Assembly (NCBI RefSeq): GCF_036226405.1
Contig: NZ_CP108464.1
Span: 2,294,001 to 2,358,000 of the forward strand
DNA length: 64,000 nucleotides
Direction: 5' to 3'
Origin: Streptomyces sp. NBC_01260
GTDB taxonomy: Bacteria > Actinomycetota > Actinomycetes > Streptomycetales > Streptomycetaceae
The notes under the pieces are model-generated. The model was not told the DNA's origin. It ran no database searches and saw only the letters and a program-made list of their open reading frames with translations. Of the stretch, positions 1-8,091 are shown one piece after another; position 1 is the first letter of the stretch, and the number at the start of each line of letters is the position of its first letter. The position numbers and the translations under genes were made by a program.

Positions 1-665
1 ATCGCGAGGGCTTCACGGGGGCTGATGGAGAAGAAGTCCGCGTCGAACTCGGCCGCACCGGACAGGAATCCGCCGTGCCGGGCGTAGGTGGTGCCGGGGG
101 TCGCGGGGTCGTCGTCGAAGAGCCGGTCGAGGTCCCAGCCCCGGTCGGTGGGGAACTCGTCGCGGATGTGGGTGCCGTCGGCGACCAGCCGCCACAGGTC
201 CTCGGGGGACGACACGTCGCCGGGGTAGCGGCAGCCGATGCCGACGACGGCGATCGGGTCGTCGGTGGCGATGCCCGGTGCGACGACCGGGTCGGGCAGA
301 TCGGGCAGGCCCAGGGCCTCGGTGCGCAGATGTGCGGCGAGCGCGGCCGGTGAGGGGTGGTCGAAGGCGACCGTAGGGGGCAGCGGGAGGCCGGTGGCCG
401 CGGTCAGCCGGGCGTGCAGGGCCACCAGCGCCACGGAGTCGAGCCCCAGTTCGCGGAAGGCGCGGGCCGGGTCCACGGTCTGCGTGGTGTCCGGCCGGGT
501 CTGCCGCAGTACGGCCTCGGTGCTCTCCCGCACCAGGTCGAGCAGCACCCGGGTCTGCTCCGAGGTGGGGAGGGATTCCAGCTCACGCACGAGTGCGGAC
601 CGCTGCACCGTGCCCCCGTCCGGCACACCGTCGGTGCCAGAGACGAAGTTTTCCGACTCAGTCAT
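1..665 (-). CDS. Type I polyketide synthase, N-terminal part (loading ACP then KS), cut by window edge
   Basis: The frame is open from an ATG at 665 to the left edge, so only about 221 N-terminal residues are seen. A linker is followed by an acyl carrier domain whose phosphopantetheine site reads GLDSVALVAL (about residues 74-83). After a short linker the conserved start of a ketosynthase follows (DPIAVVGIGCRYPGDVSSPE, then DRGWDLDRLFDDDP). An ACP directly before the first KS, with no loading KS or AT, is the layout of VinP1 in vicenistatin synthesis, where the starter arrives ready-made on another carrier protein. GGAG lies about 7 bases before the ATG. The gene is last in the minus-strand operon and separated from the mutase genes by 132 bases carrying a CCCCTAAG box. 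Extender specificity and size cannot be judged from this fragment. Confidence 0.93.
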   Translation of the reverse strand, partial: MTESENFVSGTDGVPDGGTVQRSALVRELESLPTSEQTRVLLDLVRESTEAVLRQTRPDTTQTVDPARAFRELGLDSVALVALHARLTAATGLPLPPTVAFDHPSPAALAAHLRTEALGLPDLPDPVVAPGIATDDPIAVVGIGCRYPGDVSSPEDLWRLVADGTHIRDEFPTDRGWDLDRLFDDDPATPGTTYARHGGFLSGAAEFDADFFSISPREALA

Positions 666-797
666 CTGCACTCCACACAATTGTCGCCCGTCGCCGGACG
701 GAAATCACCAAGGAACCGCACCACTGCGGGTCACGCTATGAAGGCGAAAGGCCGCGCACAGCCCCTAGAGCCCCCCTAAGACCTGAGATCTCTCCCG
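666..797 (-). promoter_or_regulatory. Regulatory region before the PKS gene, with paired CCCCTA boxes
   Basis: This 132-base gap separates the glutamate mutase stop from the PKS start. At 762-780 it holds CCCCTAGAGCCCCCCTAAG, two near-copies of the CCCCTAAG box that recurs at 9146, 9261, 9312 and 9335 in front of the other cluster operons. A short inverted repeat (CCGCA/TGCGG) lies at 716-729. I infer a regulator binding site controlling PKS transcription; no certain -10/-35 pair is visible. Confidence 0.5.
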
Positions 798-2168
798 CTA
801 TTCACCGGGGGAGAGCGACCGGTGTCCGACCGGTGCGATGTCCGCACCTTCGCGGTTCGGGGCACGGCCGGATTCCATCGCCGCCCGGTCGAACGCCCTT
901 TGTACGTAGGAGAGATCGGCGATCAGTCCCGACGATGTGACGTCCCGGCCACGGGCCCGGCCGGCGAGCCCGGCCAGCGGCAGCCGCCCGATGCCGGCCC
1001 ACCGGAGCCGGCCGTCGCCGTCGATATAGCTGCGGGCCCGGCCGTGATTGTCCGGGTGCAGGCAGTAGGGGATGTCCAGAGCGCCCTGTCTGAAGGCGAG
1101 TACGAGTGCGTGCCCGATGTCCGGGGCCAGTTCGAGTACACCCTCGATCAGGGCTCTGGCCTCCAGGTATGTCTGCGAGTCGGCCTCGGTGCAGGCCGGG
1201 CCGCCGGCCGGCGCCGTCCTGGCGGTCCGGGCCGCGGACTCCAGCGCCGCGATGTTCTCCGCGACGGTCGGGATACGGCGGGACTCCGCCACCGTCTTCA
1301 CGATGAGCCGCTCCGAGCCGGAGTCGACGGCGAGGCGCGTCGCCTGGTCGAGCAGCAGATAGGCGCCTTCGTCCGTGGTCGGGTACACGCCCATGTAGGC
1401 GTAGATGACCACGTGCCAGTTGGGCGTCGGAAGCAATTCGCCGCAGAGCCGCCGCAGAGCCGCGACCGCTTCCCGGTCCTGCTCCGGGTGGGTCTGCTGG
1501 GCATAACTGAGCGACACACTGCGTATTCCGTGCCCGCAGAAGAAAAGCGCTTCGAGCACACTGATCGCCACCAGCTGGCTGGGTGGGCACAATTGCCCGA
1601 GCATGCAGCCGCCGAACGTCTCCAGATGCGGTTCCACTCCCGATTCCCGCAGTTGTGCGAAATCCTCGGCGCAGCGGGACCAGTTCCGTACGGACTCGTC
1701 CAGCGGAGTCCTTCCGTAGGGCAGGCAGTAGGAGACGGGGCCGCCCTCGGTGGCGTTGATCAGTGTCCTGCGCAGCGCGGCGAAGATGTCCCCGGGGACG
1801 GCCGATCCGTGCCGGACCTGGACCGGGAACGCCTCGTCCCTGATGCCCGCGAGGACCTGCCCGGTCACGGCCCGGTCGTAGCTGACGATGGGGTAGCCGT
1901 TGAGATCGGCCCCGGCGCGCAACGCGCTCTCCACGGAGTCGAGTTCGCCGACCCTCGTGTAGCTGTCGAGGGTGATGGTGCCGACCGTCGCGGCGTCGGC
2001 GGCGCGGGTCGCGGCCAGCCCCGCGCGCATGGTGGCGGGGTCGCTGAACCCCATCCGGGGCTGCACCACCAGGTCACCGGCCCGACTCCGCGCCCGGACG
2101 AAGGCTCCGAAGTCCACCGGGCGCGCCCCACCGGACGTCCGCCGGAGCGGGCGCGCGCCCGGTCTCAC
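798..2168 (-). CDS. Glutamate (methylaspartate) mutase, large (epsilon-type) subunit
   Basis: A 456-residue protein matching the catalytic TIM-barrel subunit of adenosylcobalamin-dependent glutamate mutase, which rearranges L-glutamate to (2S,3S)-3-methylaspartate. Family-like stretches include the N-terminal QPRMGFSDP segment, HGSAVPGDIFAALRRT, GGPVSYCLPYGRTPL, LETFGGCMLGQLCPPSQLVA, VIYAYMGVYP and the C-terminal GALDIPYCLHPDN. The GTG start at 2168 overlaps the stop of the small subunit (GTGA), so translation is probably coupled. In macrolactam clusters such as vicenistatin (VinH/VinI) this enzyme supplies 3-methylaspartate for the beta-amino acid starter rather than for glutamate fermentation, and the neighbouring ligase and decarboxylase support that role here. 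Confidence 0.92.
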   Translation of the reverse strand: MRPGARPLRRTSGGARPVDFGAFVRARSRAGDLVVQPRMGFSDPATMRAGLAATRAADAATVGTITLDSYTRVGELDSVESALRAGADLNGYPIVSYDRAVTGQVLAGIRDEAFPVQVRHGSAVPGDIFAALRRTLINATEGGPVSYCLPYGRTPLDESVRNWSRCAEDFAQLRESGVEPHLETFGGCMLGQLCPPSQLVAISVLEALFFCGHGIRSVSLSYAQQTHPEQDREAVAALRRLCGELLPTPNWHVVIYAYMGVYPTTDEGAYLLLDQATRLAVDSGSERLIVKTVAESRRIPTVAENIAALESAARTARTAPAGGPACTEADSQTYLEARALIEGVLELAPDIGHALVLAFRQGALDIPYCLHPDNHGRARSYIDGDGRLRWAGIGRLPLAGLAGRARGRDVTSSGLIADLSYVQRAFDRAAMESGRAPNREGADIAPVGHRSLSPGE

Positions 2169-2665
2169 GCCACGACCTCGGTACGCTCCAGGGCGCGGGT
2201 GGCGGCGGGCAGCGCGCCGACGAACCGGCTGAACTCCCTGGTGGTGGTGGAGGCGTCGTCGAAGACGGCGTCGAACCCGGCGGAGATCAGCTCGCCGATC
2301 GCCGCGTCGCTCTGCTGCCCGGCGACGCCGAGTTTGCCGCCGATGACCACCGGGGTCGAGGTCAGTTCACCGCACGCGCGCAGCGCGTCGATGACGCGCA
2401 GGCCGTCCTGGTGGCCGTGCCCGTTGACACTGCTGATCACCACCAGGTCGGGCGCGGTCTCCCGGCAGGCGTCGACGAGGACCTGGTCAGGGACGCACGG
2501 TCCCAGGTTGATCACCTGGTAGCCCAGCTCCTCGATGAGCAGCTGGAGGAAGACGAGGTTCCAGGTGTGCGAGTCGGAGGCCACGGTCGTGACGACCACG
2601 GTGCCGCGCCGGTCACCCGCCGCGCTCACGGCGCTCGTGGCGCCGTGCGTGAGACCGGCGCTCAT
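2165..2665 (-). CDS. Glutamate (methylaspartate) mutase, small B12-binding (sigma) subunit
   Basis: A 166-residue Rossmann-like cobalamin-binding protein. The B12 signature is present as DSHTWN (residues 31-36, lower axial His33), followed by a serine-containing strand (VVISSVNGHG) and a GG motif (VIGGKLGVAG). The textbook motif is DxHxxG, so the last position is Asn instead of Gly; I recall the same form in other actinobacterial homologues. It pairs with the large subunit to form the 3-methylaspartate-making mutase. Its ATG overlaps the stop of the upstream decarboxylase (ATGA) and its stop overlaps the large subunit start, so the three genes form a tightly coupled block. Confidence 0.92.
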   Translation of the reverse strand: MSAGLTHGATSAVSAAGDRRGTVVVTTVASDSHTWNLVFLQLLIEELGYQVINLGPCVPDQVLVDACRETAPDLVVISSVNGHGHQDGLRVIDALRACGELTSTPVVIGGKLGVAGQQSDAAIGELISAGFDAVFDDASTTTREFSRFVGALPAATRALERTEVVA

Positions 2666-3924
2666 GCGGTCCCTCCCGCACCGGTGTCGGCGGACGGTCC
2701 GTCCACGGCCAGGTAGGAGCGGCTGTGCTCGATCCGGGAGACGGAGAGCACCGTGTCACCCCGCACGACCACCTCGGTGGGGGCCGGGCGGCCCAGGAAC
2801 ATCAGCAGGCTGGCGGTCGGCCCGTACGCCCCGGCGTTGGGGATCGTCACCAGGTCGCCGGGGGCGAGCGCGGGCAGGCCGATCTCGCGGCCGAGGATGT
2901 CGCCGGGCGTGCACAGCGGTCCCACCAGGCTGGCGGATTCGACGCACTCCCCGGATTCGGTCCCGACGGCGACGGGCAGCAGCCGGCCCAGACCGGACAT
3001 GCCGCCGAAGGTGTTGATGCCCGCGTCGAGGATGACGAACTTGCGGCCTCGGCTGACCTTGACGTTGCTGACCGAGGCGACCAGCGTGCCGCTCGCGCCG
3101 ACGAGGTAGCGGCCCGACTCGCAGGCGATCTCGGGGCCCTCGGTCCGCCACCGCGGGAAGTGGGTGTCCAGCGCGGCCGCGAGTTCGCCGCGCAGCTTGG
3201 GGTAGCTGCCCCGGCTGCCGGGCACGGCGTACGGCACGGTGAAGCCGCCGCCGATGTCGAGGAAGCGCAGGGGGAGGTCCAGTTCGTGCTGGAGGCGGGC
3301 GGCCAGTTCGATGGTGTGCAGGAACTCGCCGACGAGGCTCTCCTCGTCCTTGGCGTTGCTCAGCGGGAAGAAGTGCATCCCGGTGATGCGGACGCCCGCG
3401 ACCGTGCGCAGGTCGGGAACGACGTCGGCCAGGGTCTCGCTGTCGAAGCCGAACTGCGAGGGGGTGCCGGTCATCCGGATGCTGCTGGTGGCGCTGGCGG
3501 TCGCGCTGTTGACGCGCAGCAGGCAGTCGGCGGTCACTCCGTTCGCCAGGGCTGCGGCGGCCACGTGGCGGACGTCGGAGACCGAGTCGGTGGAGAAGAC
3601 GCGGACACCCAGGCGGATCGCCTCGTCCAGCTCGCCCGCGGTCTTGCCGGGGCCGGTGTAGAGGCAGTCCTCGCCGCGGAATCCGGCGGCGAGGGCGGAC
3701 TCCAGCTCGCCGGTGGAGCTGATCTCGGGCCGGCAGTGGCGGCCCTCGCCCTCGCGCAGGGCCCGGACCAGACCCGGGTGGGGGTTGGCCTTGAGGGCGT
3801 AGAAGAGGGTGAACTCCTGCGGCAGCGCGTCGGACAGCTGCTGCCGGGCCGCCTCGATCTCGTCGAGGTCGTACACGTACAGCGGTGTGCCGAAGCGTTC
3901 GGCCAGTGCCTGGTAGCGGCTCAT
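2662..3924 (-). CDS. PLP-dependent amino acid decarboxylase, VinO-like
   Basis: A 420-residue fold-type III decarboxylase of the diaminopimelate/ornithine decarboxylase family. The PLP lysine is Lys45 in FYALKANPHP, the phosphate-binding glycines are in FLDIGGGFTVPY, and the C-terminal half has CESGRYLVG, the dimer-contributed Cys-x-x-Gly-Asp (LCTPGD) and NAGAYG. In vicenistatin biosynthesis VinO decarboxylates 3-methylaspartyl-carrier protein to 3-aminoisobutyryl-carrier; the flanking ligase and mutase genes make that the best assignment here. A DapDC role in lysine synthesis is unlikely because dap-gene neighbours are absent. It overlaps the upstream ligase stop and downstream mutase start by four bases each, which fixes the ATG at 3924. 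Confidence 0.9.
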   Translation of the reverse strand: MSRYQALAERFGTPLYVYDLDEIEAARQQLSDALPQEFTLFYALKANPHPGLVRALREGEGRHCRPEISSTGELESALAAGFRGEDCLYTGPGKTAGELDEAIRLGVRVFSTDSVSDVRHVAAAALANGVTADCLLRVNSATASATSSIRMTGTPSQFGFDSETLADVVPDLRTVAGVRITGMHFFPLSNAKDEESLVGEFLHTIELAARLQHELDLPLRFLDIGGGFTVPYAVPGSRGSYPKLRGELAAALDTHFPRWRTEGPEIACESGRYLVGASGTLVASVSNVKVSRGRKFVILDAGINTFGGMSGLGRLLPVAVGTESGECVESASLVGPLCTPGDILGREIGLPALAPGDLVTIPNAGAYGPTASLLMFLGRPAPTEVVVRGDTVLSVSRIEHSRSYLAVDGPSADTGAGGTA

Positions 3925-5456
3925 CGCACCTCCCCGTCGATCATCTCGGTCAGCACCTGACGGGCGTTCTTCCCGTGCAGGCTCAGCGGCAGTTCGTCCA
4001 GGACCCGGCACAGGGCGGGCACCTTGGCCGGTTCCAGCCGCTCGGCCAGCTCCTTGAGCACGGTGTGCGGGGGCAGTTCGGTCTCGGCGAAGAGGACCAG
4101 GTCCCGGGTGTCGGTGGGAGGCAGCGCCGTCGCGGTGCGCACCCCGGGGATGTCCATGGCGGCGGCCTCGATCTCCACCGTGCTCATCCGGATGCCCTTG
4201 CGCTTGAACATGTCGTCGCGGCGGCCCTCGAAGTAGAGGTAGCCGTCCTCGTCGAGCCGGCCGTAGTCGCCGGTGTGGAGCCGCAGCGCCCCGGTGTCGG
4301 GGTCGCGGCGGAAGGTGCGCGCCGAGAGTTCGGGGCGGCGCCAGTAGCCGGGCATGACGTGCGGTCCCACGGCGACGATCTCGCCGGTCTCGCCGGCCGG
4401 GAGGGACCGGCCCTCGGCGTCGAGGATCAGGACGGTGGTGCCGGGCAGGGGCAGGCCGACCGACTGGGGGCGCTCGTTCTCCTGGTCCGGCGGCATGATG
4501 GAGACGCGCTTGCACTCGGTCTGCCCGAACTGGCGGACCACCTGTACGCCGGGGAACGCCTCGCGCAGGGCGGTGACCGCGTGGGCGGGCAGCGCGGCGC
4601 CGGTGTTGGTGAACATCCGCACCGGGGGCGGGTCCTGGGTGTCGCGCCGGGCGAGGGTGCCGATCATCGTGGCCAGCGAGGGAACGATGGGCACCACGGT
4701 CGCGCCGGTCTCCCGCATCCGGCGCAGCAGTACGAGGTCGGACTCGCCGCCGTCCAGGACCAGTTGGGAGCGTCCCAGGCAGGCGAGCAGCACCTTGTAC
4801 AGGCCGTAGTCCCAGGAGATCGGGAAACGGCAGAAGACGACGTCGTCCGGCCGGTAGCCCAGCACTTCCTGGATGGCGCGGGAGGCGAAGGTGACCTGCG
4901 CGTGGGGGCACACGACCGCCTTGGGCGCGGCGGTGGAGCCGGAGGTGTAGACGAGGAACGCGGTGTCGTCGGCGCTGATGCCGAGGGGCGGGGGCGCCGG
5001 GCGCCCGGCAGCCTCCTCGACGTGGGGCCAGACCGTCGCGAGGTCGTGCACGGGGAGGCCGGCGGCCCGGCCGAGGACCTCGGTGGTGGGGCCGTCGCCG
5101 ATGATCAGGGAGGGTTCGGCGTCCTCGATGACGGAGCGGAGGTGGTACTCCTTCATCGCGGGGTTGAGCGGCACCAGGATCACACCGAGGCGCGAGGCCC
5201 CGTAGACCATGGCCACCAGCTCCCGGCGGCTGGGCAGCTGGACGAGCAGCCGGTCGCCGCGGGCCGCGCCCCGTGCGGTGAGCCAGTCGGCGAAGCCGTG
5301 GCTGAGTTCGGCCATCCGCCGATACGTCACCTCGCCGGCGGAGTCGTGCAGACACCGCCCGTCGGGGGTGTCGGCGGTCGCGTCGTCGAGCAGGGAATGG
5401 ACCGTCCCGCCGTTCCCGTGCGCCGTCGGCGCGTAAGTGGTGTTCGGATTCTCCAC
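3921..5456 (-). CDS. ATP-dependent beta-amino-acid ligase (3-methylaspartate--carrier protein ligase), VinN-like
   Basis: A 511-residue ANL-superfamily adenylating enzyme. Core motifs are YTSGSTAAPKA (about 170-180), GQTE (311-314), the hinge TGDYGRLDEDGYLYFEGRRDD and a C-terminal catalytic lysine region GKNARQVL. Asp216 (SWDYG) and Lys316/Arg317 (ECKRVS) fall exactly 14 residues before Asp230 and Lys330/Arg331, which I recall as the substrate-recognising residues of VinN; this supports 3-methylaspartate as substrate. The product would be the aminoacyl group loaded on a discrete ACP that is not in this window. The start is GTG at 5456 with GGA just upstream. A 164-base gap with a hairpin separates it from the ferredoxin gene. 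Confidence 0.9.
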   Translation of the reverse strand: MENPNTTYAPTAHGNGGTVHSLLDDATADTPDGRCLHDSAGEVTYRRMAELSHGFADWLTARGAARGDRLLVQLPSRRELVAMVYGASRLGVILVPLNPAMKEYHLRSVIEDAEPSLIIGDGPTTEVLGRAAGLPVHDLATVWPHVEEAAGRPAPPPLGISADDTAFLVYTSGSTAAPKAVVCPHAQVTFASRAIQEVLGYRPDDVVFCRFPISWDYGLYKVLLACLGRSQLVLDGGESDLVLLRRMRETGATVVPIVPSLATMIGTLARRDTQDPPPVRMFTNTGAALPAHAVTALREAFPGVQVVRQFGQTECKRVSIMPPDQENERPQSVGLPLPGTTVLILDAEGRSLPAGETGEIVAVGPHVMPGYWRRPELSARTFRRDPDTGALRLHTGDYGRLDEDGYLYFEGRRDDMFKRKGIRMSTVEIEAAAMDIPGVRTATALPPTDTRDLVLFAETELPPHTVLKELAERLEPAKVPALCRVLDELPLSLHGKNARQVLTEMIDGEVR

Positions 5457-5551
5457 GGTTCCAACGTCGCTTTCGGGTGTGGGTGGCGAGCGGGCCGACG
5501 TCGTCGCGCGACGGGGGCCGGGCTCTTCGGGGGTGGGGAGGCCCGGCGCGG

Positions 5552-5594
5552 CCGGGGCACGAACCTGATGAGAGGGGTGGGTTACGTGCCCCGG
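5552..5594 (-). terminator. Hairpin in the gap between ferredoxin and ligase genes
   Basis: CCGGGGCACG at 5552-5561 is the reverse complement of CGTGCCCCGG at 5585-5594 (10-bp stem, 23-base loop). A run of nine G lies beside it at 5600-5608. It could act as an attenuator or partial terminator inside the operon, or stabilise transcript ends; there is no U tract. Confidence 0.35.
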
Positions 5595-5620
5595 CGTCCG
5601 GGGGGGGGCAGGGCCCGTCC

Positions 5621-5815
5621 TCAGTCGGCGATGCTCAGCGCCGCGACCGGGCAGACGTTGACGGACTCCAGGACTTCCTCGCGGAGCCTGTCGTCGGGCG
5701 TCTCGATCAGCAGGACGACTTTGCCGTCCTCTTCGTCCTGGTCGAAGACCGCGGGCGAGGTGATCACACAGGAACCGGCAGCGACACAGCGCTCTTTGTC
5801 GACGATCACACGCAT
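5621..5815 (-). CDS. 3Fe-4S ferredoxin
   Basis: A 64-residue ferredoxin of the kind that supplies electrons to bacterial P450s. Cluster ligands are visible as CVAAGSC near the N-terminus and NVCP near the C-terminus; the second cysteine of the usual CxxCxxC triad is replaced by Ala, typical of 3Fe-4S types. It begins with ATG at 5815, preceded by AAGGAGAT, 11 bases after the P450 stop. The pairing strongly suggests it is the redox partner of that P450. No dedicated ferredoxin reductase is seen in the window. Confidence 0.93.
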   Translation of the reverse strand: MRVIVDKERCVAAGSCVITSPAVFDQDEEDGKVVLLIETPDDRLREEVLESVNVCPVAALSIAD

Positions 5816-5826
5816 GGGAATCTCCT

Positions 5827-7056
5827 TTACCAGGTCACCGGCAGCTCGTGGACGCCGTCGATGAGGGCGTTGGCCTTGAAGGGCAGTTCGTCCAGGGCCG
5901 CGTCGAGACGCAGTCCGGGGATGCGCCGCAGCAGGGTCGTGAAGACGACCTCCAGCTGCATGCGGACGAGCATCTGGCCCGCGCACTGGTGGCGTCCGAA
6001 GCCGAACGCGACGTTGTGGCGTGCCTCACGGCGGGTCAGGTCCAGGGTGTTGGGGTCCTTGAAGACCGCCGGGTCGTGGTTGGAGGCGGAGAGCGAGCAG
6101 ATGACGCCCTCGCCCTTGCGGATCAGCTGGCCGCCGATCTCGGCGTCCTCCAGCGCGACCCGGACGGTGCCGTGGTCGGAGATGCTGGAGTAGCGCGACA
6201 GCTCGTCGATGGCCTGGCCCGAGAGCTCGGGGTGCTCGCGGAGCCAGTCGGCCTGCTCGGGGTGCTGGAGGAGGACGAGGGCGCCGATGGAGATCCCGTT
6301 GACGGTGCTCTCGTGACCGGCCGCGATCATGGCCCTGACCAGGGCGCTGATGTCGGACGGTTCCAGCTCGTTCTTCTCCCCGTTGCGCTGGAGGAGGCTG
6401 CTGATCAGGTCGTCGCCGGGGTTCTTCTGCCGCTCGGCGATGAGCTCGTAGAGCAGCACCTCGACCTCGGCGTTGGCCGAGGCGTGCTCCTCGGCGCTGC
6501 CCTGGGTGACGAGGAGGGTGACCCAGCGGTGGAACAGGTCGCGCGACTCGTGCGGAACACCGGTCAGCTCGCACATGCCGATGGACGGCACGGGCATCGA
6601 CAGCATGGAGACCAGGTCCACCGGGCCGCCCCGCTCCAGCATCGCGTCGATGCACTCGTCGACGATCTCCTGGGTGCGCGGCCGCATCGCCTCGACGCGC
6701 TTCACACTGAGCTCCGGCATCAGCATCATGCGGTGCGCGGTGTGCTCCGGCGGGTCCATGTGCAGCAGGGCGGGCTTGACCTTGCCGAGCAGTTCCATGG
6801 GGAAGGCGAACTGGAGCGGGTAGCCGGGGTCGGCCATGTTGGCGCTGAACCGGGGGTCGACCAGCATCTGCCGGACGTCCTCGTACCGGGTGAGGAGCCA
6901 TGCCTCACGGCCGTTGAACCTGAGCTTGACCCGGGAGACCGGCTCGGTCTCCCGCAGGACCGCGTACTCCGGTGCGGGGTCCAGGGGGCAGCCGGTGCGC
7001 TCCAGGGGGAAGGCACGGGGCTGGGCGTGCGGGCATGCGTCGACGAGATCGGACAT
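5827..7056 (-). CDS. Cytochrome P450, probable macrolactam tailoring oxidase
   Basis: A 409-residue class I bacterial P450. The heme loop is FGFGRHQCAGQ with Cys358 as ligand, the K-helix ExxR is DELSRY, and the I-helix is AGHESTV, where the oxygen-activating threonine of the usual AGxET is Ser. MDPPEHTAHR is the typical C-helix. ATG 7056 has AGAAGGAA a few bases upstream; the in-frame extension beyond it has no good ribosome site. It is followed directly by its ferredoxin. Lying among starter-unit genes it most likely hydroxylates or epoxidises the polyketide product, but the site cannot be told from sequence. Confidence 0.93.
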   Translation of the reverse strand: MSDLVDACPHAQPRAFPLERTGCPLDPAPEYAVLRETEPVSRVKLRFNGREAWLLTRYEDVRQMLVDPRFSANMADPGYPLQFAFPMELLGKVKPALLHMDPPEHTAHRMMLMPELSVKRVEAMRPRTQEIVDECIDAMLERGGPVDLVSMLSMPVPSIGMCELTGVPHESRDLFHRWVTLLVTQGSAEEHASANAEVEVLLYELIAERQKNPGDDLISSLLQRNGEKNELEPSDISALVRAMIAAGHESTVNGISIGALVLLQHPEQADWLREHPELSGQAIDELSRYSSISDHGTVRVALEDAEIGGQLIRKGEGVICSLSASNHDPAVFKDPNTLDLTRREARHNVAFGFGRHQCAGQMLVRMQLEVVFTTLLRRIPGLRLDAALDELPFKANALIDGVHELPVTW

Positions 7057-7111
7057 GGTTCCTTCTCCAGAGGTCTCTGCGCTCGGTGGGTACGGGGCGG
7101 CGATGGCCGGC

Positions 7112-7975
7112 TCAGCCACGGGCCTTCTCGAGGGAGGCGCGCACGGCGGCGGCGGTGCGGGCGATGTTCTCGCTGAGCGGCAGGGCGCGCAGGTCGGCGG
7201 AGAGGACCTCCACCGACGGGGTGAGGTCGACGCCCTTGGCGTCCAGCGTGTGCAGCAGCCCGGTGATGTCGTAGTCGCCCTCGCCCGGCAGCAGACGGCC
7301 GCTGAGGACTTCGTTCATGACGTCGGGGGACGGGGTGCTCGGGGCATCGGCGAACTCCACGGCCGCGATCTGCGCGCCCGTGAGCTGGTCGATCGAGCCG
7401 ACGCCCGTCGGGTCGCGGAAGAGGTGCCACATGTCGACGAGCAGGCCGGCGTTGGGCCGGTCGGCGGCGACGATGATGTCGGAGGCGACCTGGTAGGTGA
7501 AGCCGGGCATCACGGCCATGGCTTCGAGGGAGATGTTCAGTCCGCGCGCGGCGGCCCGGTCGCACATCGCGCCGAAGCGCTCGGTGAGGACCTCGGTGGG
7601 GGGCATCTCCACACCGGGCGGGTAGACGGCACAGGACTTGACGGAGGGAATGCCGGCCAGCTCGGCCAGCTCGAAGAGGCGGGTCTCCGTCTCCAGGGCG
7701 GGCCCGCTCTCCTCCGGTCCGGCGCTCCAGCCGAAGTGGACCTCCAGCTCGTGCAGCCGGACCCCGTACTCGGAGAGCAGTCCGCGCAGCTTGTCCGCCG
7801 AGTGGTCGGACAGGAACGTCTCCAGCTCCTCGACGCTCATGCCCATCGAGACGCAGTTGTTCTCGGCCAGCGCCGCCAGCCGCTCCTCCAGCGTGTACCG
7901 CACCGGCTCCTGCCAGACCGACCCGGTCAGCTGCAGATAGGCGAATCCCAGGTCGGTCCTGGTCAGAAGGGTCAT
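7112..7975 (-). CDS. Sugar phosphate isomerase/epimerase-like TIM-barrel protein
   Basis: A 287-residue protein of the xylose-isomerase-like (AP endonuclease 2) TIM-barrel family. Supporting features are the strand/metal pattern ARGLNISLEAMAVMPGFTY, the barrel segment NAGLLVDMWHLFRD with an Asp-x-x-His pair, and the late glutamate in PSVEVLS. This family includes isomerases, epimerases and dehydratases acting on sugars or inositols. No sugar-biosynthesis or glycosyltransferase genes are visible nearby, so its substrate is unknown; it may act on the polyketide or on a sugar made by genes outside the window. ATG 7975 has GAGAGG upstream. It sits between the acyltransferase (116-base gap) and the P450 (55-base gap). 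Confidence 0.8.
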   Translation of the reverse strand: MTLLTRTDLGFAYLQLTGSVWQEPVRYTLEERLAALAENNCVSMGMSVEELETFLSDHSADKLRGLLSEYGVRLHELEVHFGWSAGPEESGPALETETRLFELAELAGIPSVKSCAVYPPGVEMPPTEVLTERFGAMCDRAAARGLNISLEAMAVMPGFTYQVASDIIVAADRPNAGLLVDMWHLFRDPTGVGSIDQLTGAQIAAVEFADAPSTPSPDVMNEVLSGRLLPGEGDYDITGLLHTLDAKGVDLTPSVEVLSADLRALPLSENIARTAAAVRASLEKARG

Positions 7976-8091
7976 GGTGTACCTCTCGCTCGGAAGTCCG
8001 CGGCCGGTCCTGGTTCCGGTGGCAGGGACGCGGCGCCGGCCTGGGCGCGTCCCACCGGAGGTGCGTTGGGTCCGGGGCGGTCGGGCCGCGC

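Noticed and set aside
2662..5355. An 897-codon open frame spanning the decarboxylase and ligase genes
   Set aside because: Only its C-terminal 420 residues (the decarboxylase) are real; the rest is an Arg/Pro-rich off-frame reading of the ligase gene. It is not a fusion protein.
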